A model generated the notes under the pieces. It saw only the letters and a program-made list of their open reading frames with translations. It did no database searches and was not told the DNA's origin. Shown in pieces: positions 44,072-53,636 of a stretch of DNA of 63,305 bases (its first letter is position 1; each line of letters opens with the position of its first letter). The stretch is from Janthinobacterium violaceinigrum (GTDB lineage Bacteria; Pseudomonadota; Gammaproteobacteria; Burkholderiales; Burkholderiaceae_D): NCBI RefSeq assembly GCF_009208555.1, contig NZ_WFLI01000038.1, positions 1 to 63,305 of the forward strand, given 5' to 3'. A program made the translations under genes and the position numbers.

Positions 44072-44989
44072 TTATTTCGATGATTTCAGATACGCGCGCA
44101 AGCCATGCGTGAGGACAAAGGGGTAGACGCTTGCATGGTCTTCGTCTTCGAACACGCGCAAGCGCGTCTTCAGATTCGGGAACTTGTGCGCCTTCAGCTT
44201 GCCGTCGAACTCGCGCAAGTCCGCCACCATGTCGGCGTCTTCCTCCGAACGCGAACGCTTCTTGCCCGGTGCCAGTCTTTCCAGGCCGCCGATGCCGAAG
44301 AACACGGACGCGGGCAAGTCCTTGTGGCTGGCCGCATACGCCTGTTCGCGGTCGAACATCACGCCGGCGTCGTACCACAGGGACGGGCTGCCGAGGATGT
44401 AATGCTCGAAGGTGCGCGGTTCCGTCAGCAGGAATTGCAGGCCCAGCAGGCTGCCGTACGAGTGGCCGATAAACACCTTGCGCTGCATGTTCGCGCGGTA
44501 GTGCTGCGCGATGAAGGGAAACACTTCGCCCGAGACGAACTGGCCATACGCCCTCGCTTCGCCGAATGCCGGCTGCCGTCCCGGCATGTCCGAACGGTAG
44601 TCGTGCTTGCGCGGCGTGGTGGGCGTGTAGTCGCGGCGGCGGCTGTACACGCCACCATCGCCATTCGCGTACGACAGGCCCACCACGATCACTTCCTCCA
44701 TCCCCGCATGCTTGTTCAGGCGCTGCGCGATATTGCGCACGACGGGGAATGCGTAATTGGCATCGACGACAAACAGCACCGGATAGCGCTTGCTGCCCTG
44801 CCGGTAGGAATCGGGCAAGGCCACGTACACCTGATAGTCGCGGTTCAAGCCTTGCGCATGGATGTCGCGCACTTCCGTATTCTCAAGAACATAGCTGGCA
44901 GGCGCGCTGGGGGGTGCGGCAAGGGCGCTGTTGAACACGCAGCAGAAGGCGATCAGCAGGCCGGCAGGTTTCAAATTGTGCAATTTCAA
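44072..44989 (-). CDS. Exported alpha/beta hydrolase, IroE/Fes-like esterase (COG2819)
   Basis: A putative esterase of the superfamily that includes siderophore esterases. A signal peptide (PAGLLIAFCCVFNSALAA) precedes NRDYQVYVALPDSYRQGSKR, a conserved PVLFVVDANYAFP, the nucleophile elbow GHSYGS, and a late Asp-His pair in FEDEDHASVYP. I prefer the TTG at 44989, because GGAG stands 8 bases before it and the signal peptide then begins directly. The ATG at 45037 is the alternative and has no clear ribosome-binding site. The substrate is unproven. It lies next to the surface-signalling locus, but no siderophore genes are nearby. Confidence 0.85.
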   Translation of the reverse strand: MKLHNLKPAGLLIAFCCVFNSALAAPPSAPASYVLENTEVRDIHAQGLNRDYQVYVALPDSYRQGSKRYPVLFVVDANYAFPVVRNIAQRLNKHAGMEEVIVVGLSYANGDGGVYSRRRDYTPTTPRKHDYRSDMPGRQPAFGEARAYGQFVSGEVFPFIAQHYRANMQRKVFIGHSYGSLLGLQFLLTEPRTFEHYILGSPSLWYDAGVMFDREQAYAASHKDLPASVFFGIGGLERLAPGKKRSRSEEDADMVADLREFDGKLKAHKFPNLKTRLRVFEDEDHASVYPFVLTHGLRAYLKSSK

Positions 44990-45061
44990 ACGGCATTCTC
45001 CAAGACAGGGTGATGACGGTCCCGCATGCGCATGCAAAACCGAAAAATTACGCAGCGTGCA

Positions 45062-46135
45062 TCAGGGTGTCGACTTCGCCGTCGCCGCCGTCAGCTGCAC
45101 CAGCTTGCGCTCGACAAACGCCTGCAATTGGGGCGACAGGGTTTGCAAGCCCTTTGCCCGTTCGAACGCCTGGCGTGCCTGGGCCGGGTGCTTGTCGGCT
45201 TGCAAGGCGATGCCCAGGCCCATCCACCAGACGCTGTTGTCGGGCGCCGCCTGCAGGGCCAGCTGGTAGTGTTCCGCCGCTGCGCCGTAGCGCTGCTCGC
45301 GCTGCAGTACGCCGGCCAGGAAGGCCTGGTATTCGCCGTTATCGGCGGCGTACGGCAAGCTGCGCGTCAAGGTGTCGAGGGCGGCCGTGCCGCCATTGGA
45401 TTTATCCAGCTGCAAGCGGGCCAGCATCATTGCCTGTGCCGGCTGTTTCGGGTCCAGCGCCAGGCTCAGCTGCAGCTGGCGGGCCGCCTCGTCGGGACGC
45501 TGCGCTTCGAGCAGCAGGCGCACCAGGGTTTCGCGCGCGCCCTGGTGGCGCGGGTCCAGCTGCAGGGTCTGCTGCAAGGCCAGCATGGCGTCGGAAACGC
45601 GGCCATCCTGCAACTGGGCCAGCGCGCGCCGGTATTCATTTTCCACGCGCTGCTGCGGCGTGACTTGCTTGCCGTCGACGATGCGCTCGCTGGCCACGGG
45701 CGCTGCCACCTTCACCACGGGCGCGGCGGCAGGCTTGGCGGGCTTTTCCGTGATGCGGCGCGCCGCCCTGGCGGGCGCGGGCGCGGGAACGGCGGCCTCG
45801 GCGGCAAACACGGGCTCGGGTTCCGCCGCGACGGCGGGCGCCGCTGCGGCTACCACCGGCACTGGTACCACGGCGGCAGGCGCCGGGGCCGATACGGGCG
45901 CCAATACCGGCGTGCTGGCCACACTGACCAGCACGGGCGGCACGGGCGGGCGCTTCAGGTAGACCCAGCCCAGGGCGATGGCGGCGGCCGTCAGGCCGGC
46001 CGCGCCGCCGAAGACCAGCGCGCGCGAAACGCCCCGCTCGCGTTCGGGCACGGAGCGGATGCCGCCCGCGTCGCCGCGTCCATCGGGGGTGCCGCGGGCA
46101 TCGAGGTCTTGCAACATCTTGTTAATCAGGCTCAT
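45062..46135 (-). CDS. mshN: MSHA biogenesis protein MshN (TPR protein)
   Basis: A 357-aa inner-membrane TPR protein. It begins SLINKMLQDLDARG, has one membrane helix near residues 41-60 (VFGGAAGLTAAAIALGWVYL), a long Ala/Pro/Val-rich linker, and C-terminal TPR repeats (YRRALAQLQDGRVSDAMLAL, AAEHYQLALQAAPDNSVWWM). This matches MshN by architecture and by place, last in the assembly gene run after mshM (17-base gap). Confidence 0.9.
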   Translation of the reverse strand: MSLINKMLQDLDARGTPDGRGDAGGIRSVPERERGVSRALVFGGAAGLTAAAIALGWVYLKRPPVPPVLVSVASTPVLAPVSAPAPAAVVPVPVVAAAAPAVAAEPEPVFAAEAAVPAPAPARAARRITEKPAKPAAAPVVKVAAPVASERIVDGKQVTPQQRVENEYRRALAQLQDGRVSDAMLALQQTLQLDPRHQGARETLVRLLLEAQRPDEAARQLQLSLALDPKQPAQAMMLARLQLDKSNGGTAALDTLTRSLPYAADNGEYQAFLAGVLQREQRYGAAAEHYQLALQAAPDNSVWWMGLGIALQADKHPAQARQAFERAKGLQTLSPQLQAFVERKLVQLTAATAKSTP

Positions 46136-46152
46136 CTACAGGCTCATCTTCG

Positions 46153-47055
46153 TCATCGGTTCAATAAGGTCCAGCTCACGCCGCAGGCGGCGGCCAGCAC
46201 GCCGGCGCCGGCCAGCCACGGCCAGGGGCGGCGCCAAAAACGGGGCTTGCTGGCCAGCGTATCGCTGGCGGCCAGCGCCACGTGGCGGCCGCTCACCTGC
46301 TGCCGCCCTTCGCCATACGCCACCATCAGCGCCTTGTGCGCCATGATGTTGATCAGGCGGGGGATGCCGCCGGAAGCCTTGTACAGGCGCGCCACGCCGC
46401 CGCGGCTGAACAGGCGCGCGCCGTCGAAGCCCGCCACGCGCAGCCGGTGCGCCACATAGAAGTCCACGTCGTCGCGCGACAGCGGCCCCAGGTGATAGTG
46501 AAAGGTGATGCGCTGCGCCAGCTGGCGGATTTCCGGCAGGGCCAGCTTGACGTCCAGCTCGGGCTGGCCGAACAGCACGATTTGCAGCAGCTTGCGCTTT
46601 TCCGTTTCCAGATTCGTCAGCAGGCGCAGCGCTTCCAGGCTGTCGACGGGAATCGCCTGCGCCTCGTCCAGGCACAGCAGCACCCGCCTGCCCTGCGCCG
46701 CCAGATTCAGCAGGCGCAAGTTGATGGCGCGCAGCAGCTGGTGCTGCTCGATATCTTTTTCCAGCAAGACATTGAGGTCCTCGGCCAGCGCCAGGATCAG
46801 CGAACGGGGCGGCAGGTTCGGATTCGGGATGTAGGCCGTGACGAAGTCCGGCCCCAGGGACTGCATGAACTTGCGGCACAGAAAAGTCTTGCCCGTGCCC
46901 ACTTCGCCAGTGATCTTGATGAAGCCCTCGCCATTGCGCGCCGCCACCAGCAGGGTGTTGAGCGCCTTTTGCGACTGCGGGCCGTTGAAGAAGAAACTGG
47001 TATCGGGCGTGAGGCCGAACGGCGCCTCGCGCAAGCCGAAATGGGCCTGGTACAT
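46153..47055 (-). CDS. mshM: MSHA biogenesis ATPase MshM (ExeA-like)
   Basis: A 300-aa AAA ATPase of the ExeA/GspA group, thought to help place or assemble the secretin. It begins YQAHFGLREAPFGLTPD. Walker A GEVGTGKT is at residues 50-57, Walker B LLCLDEAQ near 120, and a membrane helix near 275-295 (PWPWLAGAGVLAAACGVSW). The start follows the mshL stop directly, so translation is probably coupled. Confidence 0.93.
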   Translation of the reverse strand: MYQAHFGLREAPFGLTPDTSFFFNGPQSQKALNTLLVAARNGEGFIKITGEVGTGKTFLCRKFMQSLGPDFVTAYIPNPNLPPRSLILALAEDLNVLLEKDIEQHQLLRAINLRLLNLAAQGRRVLLCLDEAQAIPVDSLEALRLLTNLETEKRKLLQIVLFGQPELDVKLALPEIRQLAQRITFHYHLGPLSRDDVDFYVAHRLRVAGFDGARLFSRGGVARLYKASGGIPRLINIMAHKALMVAYGEGRQQVSGRHVALAASDTLASKPRFWRRPWPWLAGAGVLAAACGVSWTLLNR

Positions 47056-48873
47056 TTAGCGCCGCTCCGCTGGACGGCGCGGATCGAGCGCCTCGATCCG
47101 CTTGCCCGAATCGAGCAAGTCCTCGTTCCAGCTGTTCGCCCCATCGACGATGGTGGGCTTGATCAATACCACCAGTTCGCGCTTCTGGATCACCTGTCCC
47201 GTGTTGCGGAACAGCGCGCCCAGCACGGGAATGTCGCCCGCGCCCGGCACTTGCGAGCGGTCCGAAGTGGTGGCCTGGCGCATCAGGCCGCCGATGGCGA
47301 CGATGCGTCCATCCTGGCTGCGCACCATGCTGTCCATCTCGGACGTGCTGGAGGCGGCCAGCGGCAGTTTCAGCGAACCGGCGCTACCCAGGTCGATTTC
47401 CTTGCTGATGGTCGACACCTGGCTGACGGACGGGTGCACGTGCAGGATGATGTTGCCATCCGCATCGATCTGCGGCGTCACGTCCAGCACCACGCCGGAA
47501 AAGAACGGTTGCAAGGTCACGTTGGGGCTGGTCGTGGCGCCGCTGGCCGTCGTATTGGTCGTGGTCGACACGCCCGTCACGTAAAACTCGTCCGTGCCGA
47601 TCTTCAGCACGGCCTTCTGGTTATTCATGGTGGCGATGCGCGGGCTCGACAGGACGTGCACGGAGCCTTGCGATTCCAGGAAGGAAATCATGGCGGCGAA
47701 ATTGGCCGTCTGGAATGCCAGGCCGAACATGGAGCCGGCCGAGTTCGCCGCCGAGCTGAGGCCAAAGCCGCTGCTGGCCGTCAAGCCGCTGCCATTCGTC
47801 ATGTTGGGCGGCTGGCCGCCATTGAACGGCAGCGGCGCCAGGGTGCCGCCCGGCTGGATGAAGCCCGTCGAGATGCGGTTCGTGTGGCCGCTCTTGATCG
47901 AGGCAAACGAGGCCCAGTTGATGCCCGTCTGCGTGTTGTCGTTGAGCTCGACTTCGAGGATCTTCGCTTCCAGGATCACCTGGCGGTCGACGGACAATTG
48001 CGTGGCCTTCAGGTACATATCGACATTGCGCAACTCGTCCGGCATGGCGCGGATGACGATCACGCCCGATTGCGGGCTGAGCACCACTTGCCGGCCGCCG
48101 TCGCTGCTGCCGACGATGGCTTCCAGCGCCGCCTTTAATTCCGGCCAGAAATCTGCCGTGGACGAGGTGGTCAGGTTGCTGCTATCGAGGGTGCGGCCGC
48201 CCTGCCCCCCATTGGTTTGCTGGTTCTGGTCATTATTCTGGTTGTTGCCCTGGTTGCCATTCTGGCCATTGCCCAAGCCGCCCGAACTGGTCGAACCCAC
48301 GGAACCGACCGACGTCGACGACACGCGCAGGTTGGAGCTGCCCCGGCGCGCGCCCGTCAGGTAATTGACATGGAACAAGCGCGTCTGCATGGTGAGGGGC
48401 TTGATATAGATCTGCGTGCCCTCGACCTTGTAGTCATAGCCGTACAGTTCGCGCACGGCGTCGAGCGCCTGGAACAGGGTCACATCCTTCAGGTTGGCGG
48501 AAATCGTGCCGCCGATGTCGGGATGGACCAGCATGTTGTAGCGTGTGCCGGCCACGATGGAGGTGAAGAACTGGCGCGCCGGCACGTTGTTGAAGGCCAC
48601 GTTGAAGCGCTCGTCGAGCGCGGCGCGGGCCTTCGGCAATTGCTGGGCCAGGGTCGCCACGGGCGGCAGCAGCGCCGCTTCCACGGCGTCCGGCTGGGCC
48701 GCTGGCGCCGTGGTCGCTGCCGCGCCCTTGACGGCATCGGTGATCGCATTGTAGGTGTCGCGCTTGACGGGCGCGACATTGCAGCCGCCCAGGCCCAGGC
48801 TGACGCTGATGACAGCCGCCATCGTACTGATCTTGAACATGCTCGCCTTGTGTTGATTGAGTTGCTTGGCCAC
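47056..48873 (-). CDS. mshL: MSHA pilus secretin MshL (lipoprotein)
   Basis: The outer-membrane channel of the MSHA pilus, about 605 aa. A lipoprotein signal ends at GLGGC. N-terminal secretin short domains follow (FNVAFNNVPARQFFTSIVAG), then a low-complexity Asn/Gln/Gly stretch near residues 200-235. The secretin core has VHVLSSPRIATMNNQKAVLK and a C-terminal FRNTGQVIQKRELVVLIKPT. Two starts are possible: GTG 48873 with GGAG 8 bases upstream, or ATG 48840 with AAGGCG, which gives a shorter signal peptide. It lies between mshK and mshM. Confidence 0.95.
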   Translation of the reverse strand: MAKQLNQHKASMFKISTMAAVISVSLGLGGCNVAPVKRDTYNAITDAVKGAAATTAPAAQPDAVEAALLPPVATLAQQLPKARAALDERFNVAFNNVPARQFFTSIVAGTRYNMLVHPDIGGTISANLKDVTLFQALDAVRELYGYDYKVEGTQIYIKPLTMQTRLFHVNYLTGARRGSSNLRVSSTSVGSVGSTSSGGLGNGQNGNQGNNQNNDQNQQTNGGQGGRTLDSSNLTTSSTADFWPELKAALEAIVGSSDGGRQVVLSPQSGVIVIRAMPDELRNVDMYLKATQLSVDRQVILEAKILEVELNDNTQTGINWASFASIKSGHTNRISTGFIQPGGTLAPLPFNGGQPPNMTNGSGLTASSGFGLSSAANSAGSMFGLAFQTANFAAMISFLESQGSVHVLSSPRIATMNNQKAVLKIGTDEFYVTGVSTTTNTTASGATTSPNVTLQPFFSGVVLDVTPQIDADGNIILHVHPSVSQVSTISKEIDLGSAGSLKLPLAASSTSEMDSMVRSQDGRIVAIGGLMRQATTSDRSQVPGAGDIPVLGALFRNTGQVIQKRELVVLIKPTIVDGANSWNEDLLDSGKRIEALDPRRPAERR

Positions 48874-48878
48874 TTCTT

Positions 48879-49280
48879 CTACTCCTGCTTGCGGTCGGTC
48901 TTGCGATCGGTCGTGTTGTCGGTCTTGCTGCTGGGATACAGCTTGAAGGTTTCCAGTGATTTACCGCGCCGCAATAAGACGGCCGTGTCGCGGATGTCCG
49001 TCACCACGGCGTCGCCCACCTTGCTGCCGATTTTCACCACCTGGCCATCGATGACGGCCAGGCGGCGCCCTCCCGGCTGGGTGGAAATGAGCACCGATTG
49101 CAGCTGCGGCCGGGCCGCAACGACGGGCGCGGCGCTGGCAGGCGTCCACAGGGCCGCCGGCGGGCGCGTGGGATCGTCGAGCGCCTGCGCCTGCGCGCCC
49201 GGCCCAGCGAGGCTCAACGCCAGACCCAGCGCGAGGAAAAGCGCAGGCAGCGCGGGACCAGAGGTCAGAGTGCGATCCAT
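48879..49280 (-). CDS. mshK: MSHA biogenesis protein MshK
   Basis: A 133-aa periplasmic protein with a signal peptide (ALFLALGLALSLAGPGAQAQ) followed by LDDPTRPPAALW, the mark of MshK/PilP-like pilot proteins that link inner and outer membrane parts. QSVLISTQPGGRRLAVIDGQ then forms a small beta domain. It overlaps the mshJ end by 16 bases and is followed 5 bases later by mshL. Confidence 0.85.
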   Translation of the reverse strand: MDRTLTSGPALPALFLALGLALSLAGPGAQAQALDDPTRPPAALWTPASAAPVVAARPQLQSVLISTQPGGRRLAVIDGQVVKIGSKVGDAVVTDIRDTAVLLRRGKSLETFKLYPSSKTDNTTDRKTDRKQE

Positions 49281-49963
49281 GTGTCGTCCATGCTGAGGGT
49301 ATGTAGGGTCAGGGTCAGGGTGGCGCCCGGGTAGCTTGCCGCGTCGAGGTGGGCGGCGCCCCAGAAGACCCGGGTCGGCATCGATTGCAGCGCCTGCATG
49401 TATTGCACCATGTCGGCATAGCTACCTTGCAGCACCACTTCCACGCCATGCTGGTGCAGCAAGGGGGCCGGGGCCGCTGCCTTGGCAACGTCGCTCCTGG
49501 CTGCCGCATCGCCGTTCGCGGCATCGGCCGGGCGGGCACCCACGGCGCTGGCGGGCAGGGTTTTCAGCGAGACCACGCGCAGGCCCGCGTGCCGGCGCAG
49601 CATGTGCTCGAGCAAGGTGACCATGCGCTCGGGCGCCACCAGGCCGTGCTGCTTCTCGCGCAGCGACTGCGCCAGGGACGCCGTTTCCGCCTGCAAGGCC
49701 ACCAGGCGCGTGCGCGCTTCCCGGTCGGGATCGGTGGCATGGGCAAGCATGGTCAGCTCGATTTCCTTGTTCGTCGCGGTCAACAGGCTTTGCTTTTGCG
49801 CAATGCTCGCCTCCAGCGCCGCGCGTTTCGCCAGCAGGGGATTAAAGCTCATGAAATAAAACACGAACAGGACGGCGGCCGCACCGGCGCCAAACACCAT
49901 CAGCCGCTCGCGCAGGCTGAGGGCATCGAAGGCGGCAGCCCATTTCTTCAGCAGGGGCAGCAT
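49265..49963 (-). CDS. mshJ: MSHA biogenesis protein MshJ (PilO-like)
   Basis: A 232-aa inner-membrane alignment protein. It has a short cytoplasmic start (MLPLLKKWAAAFDALSLRER), one membrane helix near 22-42, a coiled-coil region (about 45-105) and a C-terminal ferredoxin-like periplasmic domain (VEVVLQGSYADMVQYMQALQ). Its ATG overlaps the preceding stop (TGATG), so it is coupled to the PilN-like gene. Confidence 0.88.
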   Translation of the reverse strand: MLPLLKKWAAAFDALSLRERLMVFGAGAAAVLFVFYFMSFNPLLAKRAALEASIAQKQSLLTATNKEIELTMLAHATDPDREARTRLVALQAETASLAQSLREKQHGLVAPERMVTLLEHMLRRHAGLRVVSLKTLPASAVGARPADAANGDAAARSDVAKAAAPAPLLHQHGVEVVLQGSYADMVQYMQALQSMPTRVFWGAAHLDAASYPGATLTLTLHTLSMDDTWIAL

Positions 49964-50643
49964 CAGCGTGTTCCTTCCGCAACAGGTTTTGCCGGCGCGG
50001 CGCCCGCGGCGGGTCCGGCGGCGCGGTCCGCCGACTGCAGGCTGAACGCCACATACGGCAGGCTGGCTGCCTTGCCCTCGGCCACGGCCGGCGGCTCGGG
50101 CTGGCTAATGTCGAGGCTGGCGAAGGTCTTGCCTTTCAATATCTCCTGCTGGCCCAGGCGCGTGATGTACGCGGGCAGCAGCGACGCGTGCAAGGCGCGG
50201 CCCTGCAAGCCGAAGTCATTGCCGGCGCCGGCGATGTCCACGCCCGTCAGCCATACGCCTTCGACGCGGGCCTGCGCCAGCGCACGGAAATAGCCGGCAT
50301 AGCCAGAGGTATTGCCCAGCTTGCCACTTTCCAGCACGTGTGACGCATCCTGCAGCAACTGGCGCTGCGCCTCGACGGCCGCCAGTTCCTGCGCCAACGC
50401 CGGATCTTTCTTGCGAGGAGGAAAATCGCGCAAGATCTGGTCGCGCTTTGCCTCGCCCTGCGCCAGCGCCGTCTTGACGTCCGCTTCGCGCTGTTCCAGC
50501 TCGGCCACGGTGCGCTGGAACAGCGTGCCCAGCACCAGCAGGAGCAGCGCCAGCCCGCCCAGGCCCAGCCCGGCCGTGCGCGCCGACATCTGGTGTTTTT
50601 TGCGTTCAAACTGGGGATTGAACAGATTGATCTGCTGGCTCAT
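49963..50643 (-). CDS. PilN-like MSHA assembly protein (second half of MshI function)
   Basis: A 226-aa single-pass protein beginning QQINLFNPQFERKKHQMSA, a PilN/GspL-type start. It has a membrane helix near 24-44 (GLGLGGLALLLLVLGTLFQR), a coiled coil near 45-100, and a periplasmic PilN fold ending with a Pro/Ala tail. It overlaps the MshI-like gene by 4 bases (ATGA). It acts with MshI and MshJ as the inner-membrane platform, by analogy with PilM/N/O. Confidence 0.85.
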   Translation of the reverse strand: MSQQINLFNPQFERKKHQMSARTAGLGLGGLALLLLVLGTLFQRTVAELEQREADVKTALAQGEAKRDQILRDFPPRKKDPALAQELAAVEAQRQLLQDASHVLESGKLGNTSGYAGYFRALAQARVEGVWLTGVDIAGAGNDFGLQGRALHASLLPAYITRLGQQEILKGKTFASLDISQPEPPAVAEGKAASLPYVAFSLQSADRAAGPAAGAAPAKPVAEGTR

Positions 50644-51599
50644 GCGCCCTTCCCTTCGTGCTTGCCCGCGTGCGGGCCAGCCTCGCGCAACGCCGCGCCG
50701 ATGGCCAGGAAATAGCGCGCCTGCATGGCGGGGTCGCGCAATTCGGCGGCCTGGGAAAAGTCCAGCACCGTGGCCAGGTCCAGCTGCTCGACGGGCATGT
50801 AGAGATTGTCGGCCAGGTAGCCGTGCAAGCCATCGCTGGCGCCCGTCATCAGCATCAAGCGGGCCAGCGAAATGAAATGGAACTGGCGGTCGAAGTGGTC
50901 GAACGAGCGCTGCAGTTCCAGGGTGACGCGGTCGTAGTACTGGCTGGCGTCGGGCGACTGCAATTGCGTCAAGGTCACGTCGATGCGGCGTGCCTGGTAC
51001 AGCTCGCCGTTGAAACTCATGGTCAGCAAGCCGCCGTCGCCGTCGAAAAACAGCACGGCGATACCGCGTCCCGGCGTTTCCAGCAAGGTGGCGATATTGC
51101 GCTGCGCCATCTCGGGGATATCGATCACGGACAGGCCGATCTTGCATTCGGCATACTGCGCCTGGCGGCGCGACACGGCGCTGTTGCGCGCGGCAACGGC
51201 AAACACGCTGCTGCCCCGCTGGGTGCCGTTCGGGTCGCCGGGAATATCGAACACGTCGATGGTGGCTTCGACCAGGGGAAAGTCCAGCATGTCCTTGAGG
51301 CGCCAGCCCACGGCCGTCTTCAGCTCTTCGCGCGGCACGGCCGGCGCTTCCAGCGACAGCAGCTGGTATTCGCCGCCGGCCAGCACCGTGGTGCAGTGGC
51401 GCGCTGGCGCTTGCAGATCCTTGCCCAGCTTTTCCAGCACCTCAGTCGGCGCCGGCCGCGCGGCCGCCTGGTAGCTGGCGCCCAGCACGCGCGGCATGCC
51501 GTCGGCGGAACGCTGGACAACAACGGCGCTGACACCTTCACGGCCAAACGCCGTGGCCAGCCATCCATCGTATTTCTTTGCTCTTGCGAATAAACCCAT
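50640..51599 (-). CDS. mshI: MSHA biogenesis protein MshI (PilM-like)
   Basis: A 319-aa cytoplasmic actin-like protein of the PilM group. It begins GLFARAKKYDGWLATAFGRE, with LKTAVGWRLKDMLDFPLVEA near residue 95 and an ATPase-fold strand IAVLFFDGDGGLLTMSFNGE near 205. The ATG at 51599 is chosen; the open frame extends 20 codons further without support. First gene of the assembly run (I, PilN-like, J, K, L, M, N), 131 bases after mshP, which should hold a promoter. Confidence 0.87.
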   Translation of the reverse strand: MGLFARAKKYDGWLATAFGREGVSAVVVQRSADGMPRVLGASYQAAARPAPTEVLEKLGKDLQAPARHCTTVLAGGEYQLLSLEAPAVPREELKTAVGWRLKDMLDFPLVEATIDVFDIPGDPNGTQRGSSVFAVAARNSAVSRRQAQYAECKIGLSVIDIPEMAQRNIATLLETPGRGIAVLFFDGDGGLLTMSFNGELYQARRIDVTLTQLQSPDASQYYDRVTLELQRSFDHFDRQFHFISLARLMLMTGASDGLHGYLADNLYMPVEQLDLATVLDFSQAAELRDPAMQARYFLAIGAALREAGPHAGKHEGKGA

Positions 51600-51730
51600 G
51601 CGAACTATCCAGTGTAAGTGCCTGCCCGATCTTGTCGCGCAGATAATGCAACCGACCAATTTTAATTCATGAAGCCAACTTTGTTGTGTAAAAACAATAA
51701 ATTAGCGATCTTTTTTTCACGCAGTTGACC

Positions 51731-52183
51731 TTACTGCGACAACACGGCTTGCAGGCGGCGCTGGACGTAATCGGGGTTATTGCCCGGGTTCGGACAACCG
51801 GCAGGTCCAGGCTGGTTGCAAGCGGTAGCCGTGATGGTCCAGCTGGTCAAGGTGCCGGGCCCCGTGGCCGTGCTGCATTGCACGTTGACGCGGAACGCCG
51901 ACAGCGTCGTGCCTGGAGGCAAGCTGAACGTGGTGGCGCCGATGCACGCCGCGCCGGCGGTCAGGCCCGCGCTGATCTGCCGCTGCAAGCCCCATTCGAG
52001 GCCGGCGCGGGCAGCCTGTTCGGCGCGCACGCCCTGCACGTCCATGGCCGACTCCGTCTGCTGGAAGGTGGAGATATTCACCATCACGGCCGCCAGCGCG
52101 GCCAGCACCACGAGCAGGAAAATGGCCGTGACGAGGCTGAAACCGCGCATGCGGCCCGGACGGTGGCGCAGCACATGCGTCAT
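51731..52183 (-). CDS. mshP: MSHA minor pilin-like protein MshP
   Basis: A 150-aa protein with the pattern of MshP: RMRGFSLVTAIFLLVVLAAL (hydrophobic segment near residues 12-38), a following IST-FQQTESAMDV region, and a Cys-containing C-terminal domain. There is no canonical G-FTLIE cleavage site; GFSLV replaces it. GAGG is 8 bases before the ATG. The ATG overlaps the mshO stop by 4 bases. Last gene of the pilin run. Confidence 0.88.
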   Translation of the reverse strand: MTHVLRHRPGRMRGFSLVTAIFLLVVLAALAAVMVNISTFQQTESAMDVQGVRAEQAARAGLEWGLQRQISAGLTAGAACIGATTFSLPPGTTLSAFRVNVQCSTATGPGTLTSWTITATACNQPGPAGCPNPGNNPDYVQRRLQAVLSQ

Positions 52184-53082
52184 GGCGTATTCCTCGCCTG
52201 CACCTGTTGCACAAGGCGCAGCACGCCCGTATTGCTGTTCGGCGCACCCAGGCTCAGATCGATGTTCACCAGGCCACGCTGCACATTGGCCAGCACGGTA
52301 TAGCTGAAGGCGCACGCCGTCACCTGGCGCGCCAGCAGGGCGCCCTTGTCCGTCGCCAGCGGAGCGGTGCCCGCTACAACCGGCTGGGCGGACTGGATGG
52401 CATAGCCCGCGTAACGGGTCAGGGTGCCAGTCGCCAGATCGCACGCATAGGTGACGGGCGTGGACACCACCTGGAAACGGTTCGACGGCGACGGCAGCGG
52501 CGCGGGCGCCGTCGTGAATGGATAGCTGCCCAAGGTGACGACATTGCCGGAAACGGCCGTGACCGGCGCGCGGTTGCAGCCCGTCGCCGCGCTGCAGGAA
52601 TAGGCGTCGTTCGGCGTGTAAGTTCCGCCCAGGTTGTAGACGACGATCTGGTCGCCTACGCCGATCGCCTGGCGCACGCCCAGCGCATCGGCAGGCATGG
52701 CGCCGACGACGGTAAAGTTCAGCGGAGTGCTGGGGGCGGGAGGCGTTTCAAAGCTCAGCACATTGCCCAGGCCGGCCGGATCGCTGTCGCTCAGGTAGCG
52801 CCCGCCCGTCTTGGTCAGCAACAATTCCAGGTACAGGCCATTGCCCCCCACGCGCACGCTGTTCGGCAAAGCCAGGCGCACGTCGCGCGTCAGGCGGCGC
52901 GCGGCCGTGTCGGCCGTGTCGGCCAGCGCCGCGCGCGCGGCCACATCCATATAGCCTTGCACGGGCACGCGGATGAAGACGGCGACCATGGTGCCGATGA
53001 TGCCCGTGATGACGATCACGATGACCATCTCGACGAGGGTAAAGCCGCGCGCAAGGCGCCTGGCGTGAAGGATAGTTTTCAT
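52180..53082 (-). CDS. mshO: MSHA minor prepilin MshO
   Basis: A 300-aa minor pilin. It has a type IV prepilin signal ending ARG / FTLVEMVIVIVITGIIG, a hydrophobic helix (about 14-36), then a large globular domain with two Cys in YSCSAATGC and two more near residues 230 and 265. Length and order fit MshO. It overlaps mshD and mshP by 4 bases on each side. Confidence 0.9.
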   Translation of the reverse strand: MKTILHARRLARGFTLVEMVIVIVITGIIGTMVAVFIRVPVQGYMDVAARAALADTADTAARRLTRDVRLALPNSVRVGGNGLYLELLLTKTGGRYLSDSDPAGLGNVLSFETPPAPSTPLNFTVVGAMPADALGVRQAIGVGDQIVVYNLGGTYTPNDAYSCSAATGCNRAPVTAVSGNVVTLGSYPFTTAPAPLPSPSNRFQVVSTPVTYACDLATGTLTRYAGYAIQSAQPVVAGTAPLATDKGALLARQVTACAFSYTVLANVQRGLVNIDLSLGAPNSNTGVLRLVQQVQARNTP

Positions 53083-53636
53083 GGAATACTGTTCGGCGCA
53101 TAGCGCACGCGATAGCCGTCGAGCACGATCTGCTGGTCGGCATACGGCACGGTCACCTGGATGCGCAGGGCTTCCGTGGCCGGCAAGCCATTCAGGGCGA
53201 CCTGGGTGATGACCACCGAGGCAATATATGCCTGGGGAGAACCGGCAGCCCAGACGGTGCCCTGCGCATCCGTCGTGTAGTCCGTGGCCTTGCCATACGC
53301 GCCCACATAATCGTTGACGTTGTCGAAGGGTCGCGGCATGCCGCCCGCCTCCTGGCCCGCCACTTCCGGGATGGTGCAGCCGGCGGCGCTGGTGGCCGTT
53401 TCCGCGGCCGGGTCTTGCGGATCGCAATACGTAAAGCGCGCCAGCTGGATTTCTTCCAGCATGCCTTCGGCTATCGCCAGCGCCTGCTTGCGCAGCTGCG
53501 GGTCGGCGCTGCGTTTCGTCGTCAGGCTCATCACGCCCAGGATGGCGGCCGAAGCCACGCCGACGATGACGATGAACAGCACCAGTTCGATCAGGGTCAC
53601 GCCCCGCTCACGCTGGCGCCGCAGGCTAGTGGACAT
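53079..53636 (-). CDS. mshD: MSHA minor prepilin MshD
   Basis: A 185-aa minor pilin with signal RERG / VTLIELVLFIVIVGVASA, an IVGVASA helix typical of MshD, then a globular domain with Cys in FTYCDPQDP and SAAGCTIPE. The ATG at 53636 is chosen, giving a 10-residue leader. It overlaps mshC by 11 bases and mshO by 4. Confidence 0.9.
   Translation of the reverse strand: MSTSLRRQRERGVTLIELVLFIVIVGVASAAILGVMSLTTKRSADPQLRKQALAIAEGMLEEIQLARFTYCDPQDPAAETATSAAGCTIPEVAGQEAGGMPRPFDNVNDYVGAYGKATDYTTDAQGTVWAAGSPQAYIASVVITQVALNGLPATEALRIQVTVPYADQQIVLDGYRVRYAPNSIP

Noticed and set aside
46282..48138. 618-codon plus-strand frame opposite mshM and mshL
   Set aside because: Antisense shadow of two clearly identified MSHA genes.
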